Source: Gimesia aquarii
Lineage (GTDB): Bacteria > Planctomycetota > Planctomycetia > Planctomycetales > Planctomycetaceae
Reading direction: 5' to 3'
DNA: 64,000 nucleotides
Assembly (NCBI RefSeq): GCF_007748195.1
Contig: NZ_CP037920.1
Location: 7,333,130 to 7,397,129 of the forward strand
Of this stretch, positions 53,892-63,968 are shown piece by piece (position 1 is the first letter of the stretch; each line of letters opens with the position of its first letter). A model generated the notes under the pieces. That model made no database searches and was not told the DNA's origin. It saw nothing but the letters and a program-made list of their open reading frames with translations. The position numbers were made by a program, and so were the translations under genes.

Positions 53892-55358
53892 ATGAAAAGC
53901 TATAGTAAATACTGGTTCCTCGTATTGCTGCTGTTAGTAGTGAGCTGTATAGATAGCCTTTTGATATCTAGTCAGTTTGTTAGCCCGGTATTTGCGCTTG
54001 TGATCTCGTTGATTGCATCGTTAGCCGGTTGGTTCTGGTTGGTCAAAACGATCGAACAAGACCGTGATCAAATCGCTTCCTATTTAAGAAACCCTGACTT
54101 AATACGCCCGGGTTTCCAACGTAAAAACTTCTTCGGAAACGTTTTTGCCGAAGCGATTCAAAAAATCGAGGATTCTGATAACGATTTAATTTCCACAAAA
54201 CAAGTTAAAACGATGCTTAAGGCACGTTTGAATACTTCACTCAAAAGAGAACTTTTAATGGAATCCGTGATCAAGCACCTGGATTACGGAATCTTGATTT
54301 TTGACGCACAACATGAGCTTGAATTTTCGAATTCTGCTGCTGAACTATTTCTGATAGATCAGGATGAGCAAAATCAAAACTATTCAGACTCAAGTTTATC
54401 GCTCAGCAAAGCATTAATAAATCATGCCATTATACCCGAGCTTGCCGAACTACTCACAAAGACGATCGAACGTAGAGACGCCACGCTTCGCAGACGAGCA
54501 GAATTTGAACTCACAACCAATGATTCTAGCAGTTACTACCGCGCTGTTGCCACCAATCTCTGGGATGAGAATCAGTCGATACTGGGCACAATGATTGTAG
54601 TTGAAAATATTGGTGAAGAGCAGAATGAAAAAGCGAGACACGCTGAATTTGTGTCTTCAGTAGCGCATGAGTTAAAAACACCGATGTCGGGAATCAAAGC
54701 TTATGTAGAAATGCTTCTGGATGGTGACTGTGATGAACAGGAAGCACAAGAACTATACGGATTTATGAATGATCAGATTGATCGTCTCACGCGATTGGTA
54801 AACAGCATGCTTAATCTCGCGAGAATTGAAAGTGGTGTCATTGAAATTAAGCGACACGACCATGAGTTAAACGACATTTTGAAAACAGCCGCAGATGTGA
54901 TTTCGCCCAATGCAGTAGAAAAAGACATCTCATTTATTACGGAATTAAGTGACCTTTATTTACCCGTGCATGTAGATAATGATATGTTAGGTCAGGCGAT
55001 TATCAATCTTCTATCGAACGCAGTTAAATATACACCTAACGGACACGAAGTACGCCTGCGAAGTCGAATGGAAGATTCTTCTGCTGTGATTGAAGTTCGC
55101 GATACGGGAATGGGTATACCGGAAAACTCCTTACCCCATATTTTTGACCGATTCTATAGAGTTCCCGAAAACAATAGTTCGGCAGCCGGGACCGGTTTGG
55201 GGCTGGCATTAGTCCACTTTATTGTTACTAATGTGCACAACGGCTCGATCTCAGTTCAGTCCAAGGTAAATGAAGGAACCTGTTTTAATATTACCATTCC
55301 GCTGGGTCACCAGGAAAAGAAAAAAGTAAGGCAGGTCGCCTCACCAGTGAATGTCTGA
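53892..55358 (+). CDS. membrane-bound sensor histidine kinase
   Basis: The 488-residue protein has two transmembrane helices (about 8-26 and 32-52) with hardly any periplasmic part, a PAS-like domain (about 125-240), a HisKA domain with H259 in S-V-A-H-E-L-K-T-P, and a HATPase_c domain with N-L-L-S-N-A-V-K-Y-T-P, D-T-G-M-G-I-P and G-T-G-L-G-L-A-L. It probably senses an internal or membrane signal. It opens a block of signalling genes. Confidence 0.94.
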   Translation: MKSYSKYWFLVLLLLVVSCIDSLLISSQFVSPVFALVISLIASLAGWFWLVKTIEQDRDQIASYLRNPDLIRPGFQRKNFFGNVFAEAIQKIEDSDNDLISTKQVKTMLKARLNTSLKRELLMESVIKHLDYGILIFDAQHELEFSNSAAELFLIDQDEQNQNYSDSSLSLSKALINHAIIPELAELLTKTIERRDATLRRRAEFELTTNDSSSYYRAVATNLWDENQSILGTMIVVENIGEEQNEKARHAEFVSSVAHELKTPMSGIKAYVEMLLDGDCDEQEAQELYGFMNDQIDRLTRLVNSMLNLARIESGVIEIKRHDHELNDILKTAADVISPNAVEKDISFITELSDLYLPVHVDNDMLGQAIINLLSNAVKYTPNGHEVRLRSRMEDSSAVIEVRDTGMGIPENSLPHIFDRFYRVPENNSSAAGTGLGLALVHFIVTNVHNGSISVQSKVNEGTCFNITIPLGHQEKKKVRQVASPVNV

Positions 55359-55415
55359 GGAACATGGTGCAAACAAGTTCCAAGTGAAAACAATTATTTG
55401 ACAAAGGAAGTAAAA

Positions 55416-55805
55416 ATGGCTCCTCTCATTTATGTTTGTGATGACGATTCACATATTGTTCGAGCAATTTCGATGAAGCTCAAAAAAGCAGGTTTTGGAG
55501 TTGAAGGCTTCCGTGATGGATTCTGTTGTTGGGAAAAAGTTCAACAACAAGCCCCCGATATGATTATCACCGATTTACAAATGCCACGTATGAATGGATT
55601 GGAACTCTGTGGAAAAATTCGCACTTTTCCAAGTACACAAACCATTCCTGTTACGTTATTAACCGGTAAGGGTTTTGAATTCGATCATGATGAATATATG
55701 CAAACATTAAAAATAAATAACGTCATGGTGAAGCCATTTAGCCCCAAAAAATTATTAACACAAGTCCAGGAAAGCCTCAACATCACTGATGATGTGATTG
55801 CTTAG
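55416..55805 (+). CDS. single-domain response regulator
   Basis: The 129-residue protein is one receiver domain with the acidic pocket D-D-D near the start, the phospho-acceptor D53 in I-I-T-D-L-Q-M-P and K106 in V-K-P-F. There is no output domain, so it acts by protein contact. The ATG at 55416 has AAAGGAAG upstream and is preferred to an upstream TTG. It is 57 bases after the kinase gene and its likely partner. Confidence 0.93.
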   Translation: MAPLIYVCDDDSHIVRAISMKLKKAGFGVEGFRDGFCCWEKVQQQAPDMIITDLQMPRMNGLELCGKIRTFPSTQTIPVTLLTGKGFEFDHDEYMQTLKINNVMVKPFSPKKLLTQVQESLNITDDVIA

Positions 55806-55842
55806 ACTCCCAACAACATAAACTTACTGAAAAATAATTACC

Positions 55843-57345
55843 ATGCGAAATTATTATGCTGCCATCCAGTTCTGGTCTTACGCACTGTTGGTAGTCTGTC
55901 TCTGTCCACTCGCCGTCTTGCTGGGTACATACATGGATTGGCCACTGGGTGCAGCTCCGTTGCTGCTGCTCACTCTACCTACGATTCTGGCAGCAGTATC
56001 TTCACCACGGATCTGTTACTGGACAATTACCGCTCTAGCCGTTTGTGCATGTTTTGCTGAAATCCTTTTCAGAACAGACATCAGTGAAGTTAATACCACT
56101 TATCTTTTCAGCATCTTGAGCGCTGCCGTGCTCGTAGGAATGACATTATTAATCGATCTCTATATTGGCAAGCTGCGAGGTACCATTTCTCAATTTGATG
56201 CACAAAATGATGAATTGGTTCGTCGACTCTATGAATCTCAGAAAGAACCCACGTCCGGTTTCGATAATATCAGCTCAGACTCTGAAACAGAACCAGATGA
56301 AACATCTGACACGGACTCTGCAGAGAAAGATGTTAACTATCCGTTATTATTATTGACGCTGCAGGATATTGGTCGACGTATTTCTACCAACCAATCTAAT
56401 GAGTCATTGATTCCTACAGTCATCAGCACCGCTAAAGCTTCTTTGCAATGCGAACACTGTCAGGTGTATCTATGGGATAGCAAAGTACGTGCCCTGAAAA
56501 ATCCGCTCCCTGCTCGATCGCGTGACAAACTGGATTACCGACCAGATCCAAATCAAGGAGTTGCTGCGTGGGTGATCGAGAATCGTCAGATCGTGATGCG
56601 AAACGATGCAGATCAGGACTATCGACTGAAAAGGATTTTGGAAGAAGATCCTCATATGCCGGATGCTATTGCTCCTTTGACAGTTGGTTCAGAATTAATT
56701 GGCTTGCTGATAATCGACAAGGTCGATCTTGACTCTCCTACAATTGGAAGATTGATTTACATTCTTTCGAATATCTATGCCTTGGGAATTAAGAATTCTC
56801 AGTTATTCAAACGCATTGAAGAAATGGCGAGTCGCGATGGATTAACAGGATTGTTTAATCACGCTACATTCCAGGAAAAATTACAACAACTGACAAAAAC
56901 AGCGGACGCACAATCGACTACACTCAGTATCATCATGAGTGACATCGATCATTTTAAATCATTCAACGACACGTTCGGTCATCAGGCAGGAGATTTTGTT
57001 TTAAAAGAAGTGGCCCGCATCTGGAAGACAGTGATGCCGGAAAATGCCATTGTTGCCCGCTACGGTGGTGAGGAATTTATCGGCGTCCTGATCGATCACG
57101 AGTACTCACAGGCAATGCAGATTGCTGAAGACTTACGAGAAACACTGGAAAATTGTCCTATCTTGTTTGAAGGACAACAACTTCAAGTAACAGCCAGCTT
57201 TGGAGTGACGGAATATAAACATCCTGCTTCCAATACCAACGAGTTCGTTCGAATTGCAGACGAATATTTATACAAGGCCAAAGAAAACGGTCGAAATCGA
57301 GTGGTCGGAATGGCTCCAAACTCGACAAGAAAACCTAGTTCATAG
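55843..57345 (+). CDS. membrane GAF-GGDEF diguanylate cyclase
   Basis: The 500-residue protein has about four transmembrane helices in its first 110 residues, a GAF domain (about 165-315) and a GGDEF domain with D-I-D-H-F-K-S-F-N-D and the active site G-G-E-E-F (408-412). It should make cyclic di-GMP. The inhibitory I-site R-x-x-D that normally lies five residues upstream is absent, so product inhibition at that site is not expected. Confidence 0.93.
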   Translation: MRNYYAAIQFWSYALLVVCLCPLAVLLGTYMDWPLGAAPLLLLTLPTILAAVSSPRICYWTITALAVCACFAEILFRTDISEVNTTYLFSILSAAVLVGMTLLIDLYIGKLRGTISQFDAQNDELVRRLYESQKEPTSGFDNISSDSETEPDETSDTDSAEKDVNYPLLLLTLQDIGRRISTNQSNESLIPTVISTAKASLQCEHCQVYLWDSKVRALKNPLPARSRDKLDYRPDPNQGVAAWVIENRQIVMRNDADQDYRLKRILEEDPHMPDAIAPLTVGSELIGLLIIDKVDLDSPTIGRLIYILSNIYALGIKNSQLFKRIEEMASRDGLTGLFNHATFQEKLQQLTKTADAQSTTLSIIMSDIDHFKSFNDTFGHQAGDFVLKEVARIWKTVMPENAIVARYGGEEFIGVLIDHEYSQAMQIAEDLRETLENCPILFEGQQLQVTASFGVTEYKHPASNTNEFVRIADEYLYKAKENGRNRVVGMAPNSTRKPSS

Positions 57346-57356
57346 ACTCGAATACT

Positions 57357-57692
57357 ATGCAGATTACAACAGAAATTTTTGGAACAGTGTTGGTTGCTCA
57401 CACACCAGATGAACTGACGGATGATACATCCACAGATTTTGTGAATGCGCTTTCCGAAGCCATTAATGATCAACATTTTCAGGTTGTACTGCAAATGGAT
57501 CGCAGCGAATTGCTGGACAGTGCGGGTTTGACTGCATTACTGGATTTACAAGACCTGACACGCGAACGAGGTGGAAATCTCAAAATTAGTGGTCTGGAAG
57601 ACCCTGGGAAAAAAATTCTGGAAATGACACGGCTTGATCAACGATTCGATCTTTTTGATTCAGTAATTGATGCCGTCTCCAGTTTTCAATAA
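57357..57692 (+). CDS. STAS-domain anti-sigma factor antagonist
   Basis: The 111-residue STAS protein has the motif L-D-S55-A-G-L-T-A-L, whose serine is the one phosphorylated by partner-switching kinases in SpoIIAA homologues. It resembles SpoIIAA-type antagonists. It lies 12 bases after the cyclase gene and 18 bases before pilB. Its partner kinase is not in the window. Confidence 0.92.
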   Translation: MQITTEIFGTVLVAHTPDELTDDTSTDFVNALSEAINDQHFQVVLQMDRSELLDSAGLTALLDLQDLTRERGGNLKISGLEDPGKKILEMTRLDQRFDLFDSVIDAVSSFQ

Positions 57693-57709
57693 ATAAACTG
57701 TGCTTCGAT

Positions 57710-59458
57710 ATGAATAATAATTCCTTATTACAACCAAAAATGAGACTCGGTGATCTACTCATCTATAGAGAGTATATTACTCTCGAACAGCTAGAGTCTG
57801 CGCTTGACGAACAAGCAAAGGGAGATGGAAGCCAGTTACTGGGTGAATTACTCGTCAATAATGATTATTGCACAGAGGAACAAGTTTTAGAATGTTTGGC
57901 TCTGGAGTATCGGATTCCTTACGTCCAGCTCGATAGTCGGATGTTTGACTCAAAAGTATTTGATGAACTTCCACGCGAATTTGTGGAAAAACATACGGTA
58001 CTTCCCCTCTTTAAAGTACGAAATATTCTGACTGTTGCCGTTGCTGAACCTACGAATGTCTTTTTAGTAGATCAGCTAAGAGACTTAACAAAAGCAGAAA
58101 TTCAAATTGTCGCTGCAAGTGCCAAAGAGATTCGGCGTATGGTGCAAACCTATATGCCGAATACGAATGTGTTTGTGATTGATGATATCATCGACGATGC
58201 GAATGGTACCAATGTTGAGCTGATTGAAGAGTCCATTGATGATATTGGTTTTGATGTCGAATTTGCCGGCCAAAGTCCAATTATCAAACTGGTGAACTAC
58301 ATTGTTTACAATGCTGTTCGTGAAGGCGCCAGTGATATTCATATTGAGCCTACTGAGCAACAATTACGAGTGCGGTATCGAGTGGATGGAGTCCTGCAAC
58401 AGGCTCTTGAACCACCAGTGCATTTAGCTCCTGCTGTCTCTTCTCGCATCAAAATCATGGCCAGTCTCGACATCAGTGAACGTCGTCTGCCACAAGATGG
58501 TAGAATACATGTTCTCATGGAGGGACGTCCTATCGACTTACGTGTCAGTACGTTACCAATGCCCAATGGTGAAAAAGTCGTTATCCGTATTCTCGACAAT
58601 CGAAGCGTTAACATTTCGCTGGAACAATTGGGATTCAGTTCAGAAGTATTAGAAAACTTTACCGAACAATTGGAAAAACCAAATGGCATTATTTTGGTAA
58701 CGGGCCCTACAGGAAGTGGAAAGAGTACAACCTTATATGCCGCTTTAAATGCCGTCAGCTCAATTGAAAAAAATGTATGTACTGTCGAAGATCCGATCGA
58801 ATATCAGCTTCCTATTATTAATCAATTTCAAGTCAATGAAAAAATTGGACTTTCATTTGCATCCATTTTGCGGAGTCTGTTACGCCAGGATCCTGATGTG
58901 CTGATGGTCGGCGAAATTCGAGATCAGGAAACAGGAAAAATTGCCATTCAGGCAGCACTTACCGGTCACCTGGTATTTAGTACGCTACATACCAACGACG
59001 CCATCTCAGCAATCACACGTTTAATTAACATGGGTGTTGACGATTATCTGATCGGAGCAGCGGTAAACATGGTTCTTGCACAAAGACTTTGCCGGAAAAT
59101 CTGCCCCAAATGTAAAACACCATATGAATTACCGAAGTCGATGCAACTTGCCGTCGAACGCGCCGGTCTGGATCAGGGCGAATTTTATAAAGGTAGCGGC
59201 TGCAAACGCTGCCGAAATACTGGTTTCTCTGGTCGAATTGGAGTTCATGAACTACTTTCAATTGACGATCAACTGCGTGAAATAATCACAACAGATCCTA
59301 CGGTAGCTAACGTGAAAGAGTATGCAAAAAACAGTGGCATGATTCCTCTAAGATACGATGCGCTCCGCAAGGCACAAGAAGGACTTACAACGATCGAGGA
59401 AGCACTCAAAGTGAGTGATGAAGCATGGGCTCCTCAACATTCGTTGATAAATCAATAA
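57710..59458 (+). CDS. pilB: PilB/GspE-like assembly ATPase with MshEN domain
   Basis: The 582-residue protein begins with an MshEN-type domain (R-L-G-D-L-L, then [11 protein letters not shown], and L-L-G-E-L-L), the fold that binds cyclic di-GMP in MshE. An N-terminal domain and the ATPase core follow with a Walker [11 protein letters not shown] (about 332-341), V-E-D-P-I-E-Y, the zinc motif C-R-K-I-C-P-K-C and later C-K-R-C. It powers pilus or pseudopilus assembly. Confidence 0.93.
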   Translation: MNNNSLLQPKMRLGDLLIYREYITLEQLESALDEQAKGDGSQLLGELLVNNDYCTEEQVLECLALEYRIPYVQLDSRMFDSKVFDELPREFVEKHTVLPLFKVRNILTVAVAEPTNVFLVDQLRDLTKAEIQIVAASAKEIRRMVQTYMPNTNVFVIDDIIDDANGTNVELIEESIDDIGFDVEFAGQSPIIKLVNYIVYNAVREGASDIHIEPTEQQLRVRYRVDGVLQQALEPPVHLAPAVSSRIKIMASLDISERRLPQDGRIHVLMEGRPIDLRVSTLPMPNGEKVVIRILDNRSVNISLEQLGFSSEVLENFTEQLEKPNGIILVTGPTGSGKSTTLYAALNAVSSIEKNVCTVEDPIEYQLPIINQFQVNEKIGLSFASILRSLLRQDPDVLMVGEIRDQETGKIAIQAALTGHLVFSTLHTNDAISAITRLINMGVDDYLIGAAVNMVLAQRLCRKICPKCKTPYELPKSMQLAVERAGLDQGEFYKGSGCKRCRNTGFSGRIGVHELLSIDDQLREIITTDPTVANVKEYAKNSGMIPLRYDALRKAQEGLTTIEEALKVSDEAWAPQHSLINQ

Positions 59459-59518
59459 AAACACTTTTTCTACACGACTGAAACGAAATATTTCGAGGCC
59501 TGAGAAAGCGACTCAAAC

Positions 59519-60589
59519 ATGGAAATAAATGACCTTTTACACGCCGCCGTTGATAGTGATGCTTCAGATATCCTGTTGGTTACTGATGCGCCTCCTATCT
59601 TTCGTATTGATGGAAAGCTGGAGACCACTGCATTGGAACCGCTTGATCCTGAAACGATTCGGGATCTTTGCGATCAAATATTGAAAGACAAACAAAAAGA
59701 GACACTCGAAAAGCAACAAGATGTCGATTTTGCCATTACAGTTCCGCGCCTGGGTCGGTTTCGTTTTAACATTCACGTGCAACGTGGCTCATTAGCGGCA
59801 GCGATTCGTCGCTTTTCTAACGACGTATGTACCTTGAGTAGTTTGGAATTACCACCGATTGTCGAAGAGTTAACTCGCTTAAAATCTGGTTTGATTCTGG
59901 TGACAGGCCAAACAGGTTCCGGTAAATCAACAACTCTGGCTGGAATGATTCAAGCCATTAATGAACGAGATTCTAAACATATCATTACGCTGGAAGACCC
60001 GATCGAATATCAATTTCAGCATAGCAAGTCGCTCATTGAGCAACGCGAAATTGGGGAAGACTGTCCTAACTTCTCTTCCGGATTGAAACATATTCTAAGA
60101 CAAGATCCAGATGTGATTCTTGTTGGCGAGTTACGAGACTTAGATACGATTCGAGTTGCCCTTCAGGCTGCAGAAACCGGACACCTAGTCTTAGCATCAC
60201 TCCACGTTTCCAGTGCCGCCGGGGTTGTTGATCGACTTGTAGAAGTTTTTCCACCAGAAGAGCAATCGCAGATTCGCAGTCACCTTGCTGAATCATTACG
60301 AGCAGTAATCACTCAACAATTGTTACCTGCAGCATTCTCTAAAGGACGGGTGGCTGCAGCGGAAATAATGGTTCTTAACCGTGCGATTCAGACCAGTATT
60401 CGTGAATCAACGACTCACCTTATTCCAGGCGTGATTTCCACTAATCGACGTATTGGAATGCAAACCATGGAACAAGCCTTAAATGATCTTTTACTAAATG
60501 GGCGGGTGGATCCAGAGGTCATTGATGAGCACCTGCAAGAATTACGCGGTGAATCAATCAAAGAACAATCTCAGGGGTTACTGACTTAA
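59519..60589 (+). CDS. pilT: PilT-like retraction ATPase
   Basis: The 356-residue protein has the Walker [11 protein letters not shown] (130-139), L-E-D-P-I-E-Y and G-E-L-R-D-L-D-T. The AIRNLIRE motif of canonical PilT is replaced by A-I-Q-T-S-I-R-E, while G-M-Q-T-M-E-Q-A-L is kept. PilT depolymerises the pilus during retraction. Its presence argues for a true type IV pilus rather than only type II secretion. Confidence 0.92.
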   Translation: MEINDLLHAAVDSDASDILLVTDAPPIFRIDGKLETTALEPLDPETIRDLCDQILKDKQKETLEKQQDVDFAITVPRLGRFRFNIHVQRGSLAAAIRRFSNDVCTLSSLELPPIVEELTRLKSGLILVTGQTGSGKSTTLAGMIQAINERDSKHIITLEDPIEYQFQHSKSLIEQREIGEDCPNFSSGLKHILRQDPDVILVGELRDLDTIRVALQAAETGHLVLASLHVSSAAGVVDRLVEVFPPEEQSQIRSHLAESLRAVITQQLLPAAFSKGRVAAAEIMVLNRAIQTSIRESTTHLIPGVISTNRRIGMQTMEQALNDLLLNGRVDPEVIDEHLQELRGESIKEQSQGLLT

Positions 60590-60624
60590 ATAACAGTAAC
60601 TACTCCTCAATAAAAGGCTGAATC

Positions 60625-61830
60625 ATGCAATTCACTTATACAGCACGAAGCTCAAACGGCCAGAATCAGACTGGCGAACTGGTGGCTGATTCGCGAGATG
60701 AAGCAGTGATCAAGCTACGCCAGGAAGGTCTCTTTCTGCTCTCTTTAGAAGAATCGGATGAACTTTCCAAAGAAGGCCTTTCGAGTTCGATCAAAAAACG
60801 TGTTACACGAAAAGAAATTATTTATTTTACCAATCAGTTGGCCATCATGGTCGATGCTGGTGTTCCTGTTGCTATGGCACTGGAGGGAATCTCCAAACAG
60901 GTCGAAAATCCGACACTAGGCACCATACTGGAAGAGATCCAGAAAAATGTAGAAGCTGGTAGCGATCTTTCTTCTGCATTAGCCGATTTTCCTCGATACT
61001 TTGACCAAACATACGTCAATCTGATCAAGGCCAGCGAAGCCAGTGGAACCATGCCTCAAATGTTGAGCCGTATTGCCACTCAGGCGGAAGAAGAACAGGA
61101 AACGATACAACAAGTCAAAGGTGCCCTGATCTATCCGGCCATCATGCTGTTGATGTGTATTGGTGTTTGTATTTTTCTATTAACTTATGTTTTTCCCAAG
61201 TTGATGCCCATGTTTGCGGCACGTGGAGCAGCAGTACCTGCTCCAACAAAAGTCATGATGTTTGTCTCTACTATGATTACCTCTTATTGGTATTTGTTAA
61301 TACTATTTTTGGTACTTTTGGGAGTGGCCGCATATTACATTCGGTCAAAAGATTGGGGTAAATCTGCAATTGACTGGACCATTATCCGGTTGCCTGTGTT
61401 TGGTACGATGTTAAAAAAACTGGCAATTAGTCGCAGCATTCGGACTTTAGCAACCACTATTAATGCAGGAGTTCCCATGCTCGAAGCCATCGAATTGAGC
61501 GCGGGAGTCACGGATAACACTCATTTCAAACAAAGTTGGGCAGATATCGGCGAACAAGTCACAACGGGGAAGCAAATTCATGAAGCACTAGAAGGAAAAA
61601 CGTTATTTCCTCCCACCATGCAGCAAATGATTGCCTCCGGAGAATCGACGGGGCGTTTGGGGATGGTGTTAAATAAATTAAGCGATTACTTTGATCGGGA
61701 AGTAAAAATTGCCATTAAATCAGCTACTACATTGATTGAACCGGTCATGGTAGTTTGCATGGGTTCAATTATTGGATTTATTGCCTTGGCGATGTTACTT
61801 CCTATTTTCACGCTGAGCACAAGTCACTAA
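60625..61830 (+). CDS. pilC: PilC/GspF-like inner membrane platform protein
   Basis: The 401-residue protein has two T2SSF domains (F-T-N-Q-L-A-I-M-V-D-A-G-V-P near residue 70; A-T-T-I-N-A-G-V-P-M-L-E-A-I near 275) and three transmembrane helices. It is the platform that PilB acts on. Its stop codon overlaps the stop of the convergent gene by two bases (C-T-A-A). Confidence 0.95.
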   Translation: MQFTYTARSSNGQNQTGELVADSRDEAVIKLRQEGLFLLSLEESDELSKEGLSSSIKKRVTRKEIIYFTNQLAIMVDAGVPVAMALEGISKQVENPTLGTILEEIQKNVEAGSDLSSALADFPRYFDQTYVNLIKASEASGTMPQMLSRIATQAEEEQETIQQVKGALIYPAIMLLMCIGVCIFLLTYVFPKLMPMFAARGAAVPAPTKVMMFVSTMITSYWYLLILFLVLLGVAAYYIRSKDWGKSAIDWTIIRLPVFGTMLKKLAISRSIRTLATTINAGVPMLEAIELSAGVTDNTHFKQSWADIGEQVTTGKQIHEALEGKTLFPPTMQQMIASGESTGRLGMVLNKLSDYFDREVKIAIKSATTLIEPVMVVCMGSIIGFIALAMLLPIFTLSTSH

Positions 61831-63122
61831 GACGTTGGCTTGTCCTTGTTTTCAGCCGGGGGATCTATTGGTTTCTCAGAAGCTGGTTTTTTCGATGCTT
61901 CTTCTGGACGATCATCTTTTTGAATAGACTGCGATTTGTTCTCCGTTGGTTTTTCTCCTTGCACTGCCTCCAACAGTCCCTGATTTTGAAATTTTTCCTG
62001 CGAAAACGCCTTCAATTCTGTATTGAATATCTGAACCAATGCATGAAGGCAGGAAGCAACGATCGGACCGATAAACACCCCCCAGAGTCCCATCATTTGC
62101 AAGCCACCTAACACACTGACGAAGGCCAAAAGCGGGTGCAATTTGGCATCGCTCTGCAGAACATAAGTACGGATGATATTATCCATCGTTCCCACAACGA
62201 GTGTTCCCACGGCCGTCAGAAAAATGGCAGAACCCCAATGACCTTGATACACGAGCCAGCCAGCACAGGGAACCCAAACTAACCAGGATCCCGCTAACGG
62301 GACCAATGAGGTAATCGTTGCTAATATCAGGAAGATAATAAAATGGTCAAAACCAACCACATACAATGCGAGCGCAGTTGTCAGACCTTGCCCTAATGCC
62401 GCGAGAAATGTGGCTAGCACCACAGCACGAACAACTTTTTGAAATTGATCGATCAATTTCTTTTGATAATCGACATGTACGGGAATCAATGACTGAGTCG
62501 ATTCAATCAGAGAGTAACCATCTGCGAGAAAATAATAGAGGGCAATGATAAACATCACCCAGGCAATCAAAGCAGAGATCAGATTTCCTAACAGACCCAC
62601 CGTTGATGCAGCAAAACCCAAAGATCGCTTGGCGATGGGTAGTAATGTCGCTTGTAAGTTTTTACGAACAAATTCGTCTACTTTTTCAGTACTAGTTTGA
62701 TCATTTCCTTGTTCCGTGGGGTCGATTTCTTTCACTAAATACTGATCGGCCCAATCAACAAGCTGATGGAATTTGTCATTACTGATCTCTACTTTTTCAC
62801 GTACGGTCTGTACGGTTTTGTTCCAGTTAGCCTCATCTAATGTGTTCACAACAGTAGTAAAAAGTTGGACTGAACCAAGAAAAATTCCCACACACATCGG
62901 AACAAAAATCGCTGACACAATAATGGCAGTGACTATGCCTGCAGCAATTCTGACATGACCTTTTGTTCGTTTCACAAAGTAGTTGAGTAACGGCTGGCTG
63001 ATCATGGCAACAACAGCCGCCAGAAAGAGCGGCAATAGAAAAGGCATGATCACTCTGAAAAACGTAATTCCCAGAAAAAGAATTAAACAGAGTATCACGG
63101 AAAGAGAGACAAGTCGTACCAT
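61827..63122 (-). CDS. AI-2E family transporter (PerM/YdiK type)
   Basis: The 431-residue protein has about eight transmembrane helices in the usual pattern, including the pair near the N-terminus, a large loop of about 80 residues and G-P-I-V-A-S near the end of the last helix. The C-terminal tail (about 60 residues) is rich in K, E and P. Members export autoinducer-2 or act as sodium/proton antiporters; the substrate is unknown here. The start at 63122 is used. Confidence 0.9.
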   Translation of the reverse strand: MVRLVSLSVILCLILFLGITFFRVIMPFLLPLFLAAVVAMISQPLLNYFVKRTKGHVRIAAGIVTAIIVSAIFVPMCVGIFLGSVQLFTTVVNTLDEANWNKTVQTVREKVEISNDKFHQLVDWADQYLVKEIDPTEQGNDQTSTEKVDEFVRKNLQATLLPIAKRSLGFAASTVGLLGNLISALIAWVMFIIALYYFLADGYSLIESTQSLIPVHVDYQKKLIDQFQKVVRAVVLATFLAALGQGLTTALALYVVGFDHFIIFLILATITSLVPLAGSWLVWVPCAGWLVYQGHWGSAIFLTAVGTLVVGTMDNIIRTYVLQSDAKLHPLLAFVSVLGGLQMMGLWGVFIGPIVASCLHALVQIFNTELKAFSQEKFQNQGLLEAVQGEKPTENKSQSIQKDDRPEEASKKPASEKPIDPPAENKDKPTS

Positions 63123-63392
63123 GAATCATTTCCATTCGAATTAGTTCAGGCAGCATGATTTGATTGGTCAGATGATCGGAACCATTGATATTTAACAACT
63201 TACAGCAATATTGTTTCAAATGAAAGCTTTAGGAACCAACTTCGATTCCAAGTGATTAAGATGGTATGTAGATAATTTTTGTTTACATATCGCTTTTTTG
63301 AAGTCCGATTCGCTACAATGCTGGTTTACTGATATAACAGACAAACTTGTGTGGCGTAATTCGTTTATACATCGACAGAACCGGAGTCTGAT

Positions 63393-63968
63393 ATGAAACG
63401 CTATATAATCTCTTTACTATCCGCAAATCGTGTCGGAATTATGGCAGCTGTGACAACCGCCATGGACGAATTGGGCGCAAATCTTCATGAAGCAAGCATT
63501 GCTATGATTCAGAATTTTTTCTCAATAGTGATCGCTGCCGATTTTCCTGAACAGCGTGATCCCACTTTGATTCAAGAGCATATCGAAGGAATCTGTAATG
63601 CCTTTCATGTAGATGTATGCGTCAAGGATCCGGATGTGGAAATTCCCACTATTCTTTCGCCGAGAGAGTGTGACAAGTATTTACTCGCTATTTCTGGAAG
63701 TAATCGTTCGGGCATTCTCAGAATTATCTCTTCACAACTCGGACAAGATGGCGTTGATATTCTGGACCTCTCGGCAACCAGCTCTGAAGATGGACAAACC
63801 TTTGAAATGATGATTAAAATTGCTGTCCCCAAATCTTTAGATATCATGAATCTGCAAATCGCACTGGAAAATATCTGCAGTAATTTGAACATTTCCGTTG
63901 ATTTCATCAGTGAATCAGACTCAGCCATTATTAGCTCACAAAGTCAAACCCGTATGTTCAAACTTTGA
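63393..63968 (+). CDS. two-ACT-domain protein (GcvR-like)
   Basis: The 191-residue protein has two ACT domains: the first (residues 1-80) begins R-Y-I-I-S-L-L-S-A-N-R-V-G-I-M-A-A-V-T and the second (about 95-180) begins Y-L-L-A-I-S-G-S-N-R-S-G-I-L-R-I. GcvR-type proteins bind glycine and control the glycine cleavage system, though the ligand is not certain here. No gcv gene is adjacent. A tail S-S-Q-S-Q-T-R-M-F-K-L follows. Confidence 0.85.
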   Translation: MKRYIISLLSANRVGIMAAVTTAMDELGANLHEASIAMIQNFFSIVIAADFPEQRDPTLIQEHIEGICNAFHVDVCVKDPDVEIPTILSPRECDKYLLAISGSNRSGILRIISSQLGQDGVDILDLSATSSEDGQTFEMMIKIAVPKSLDIMNLQIALENICSNLNISVDFISESDSAIISSQSQTRMFKL

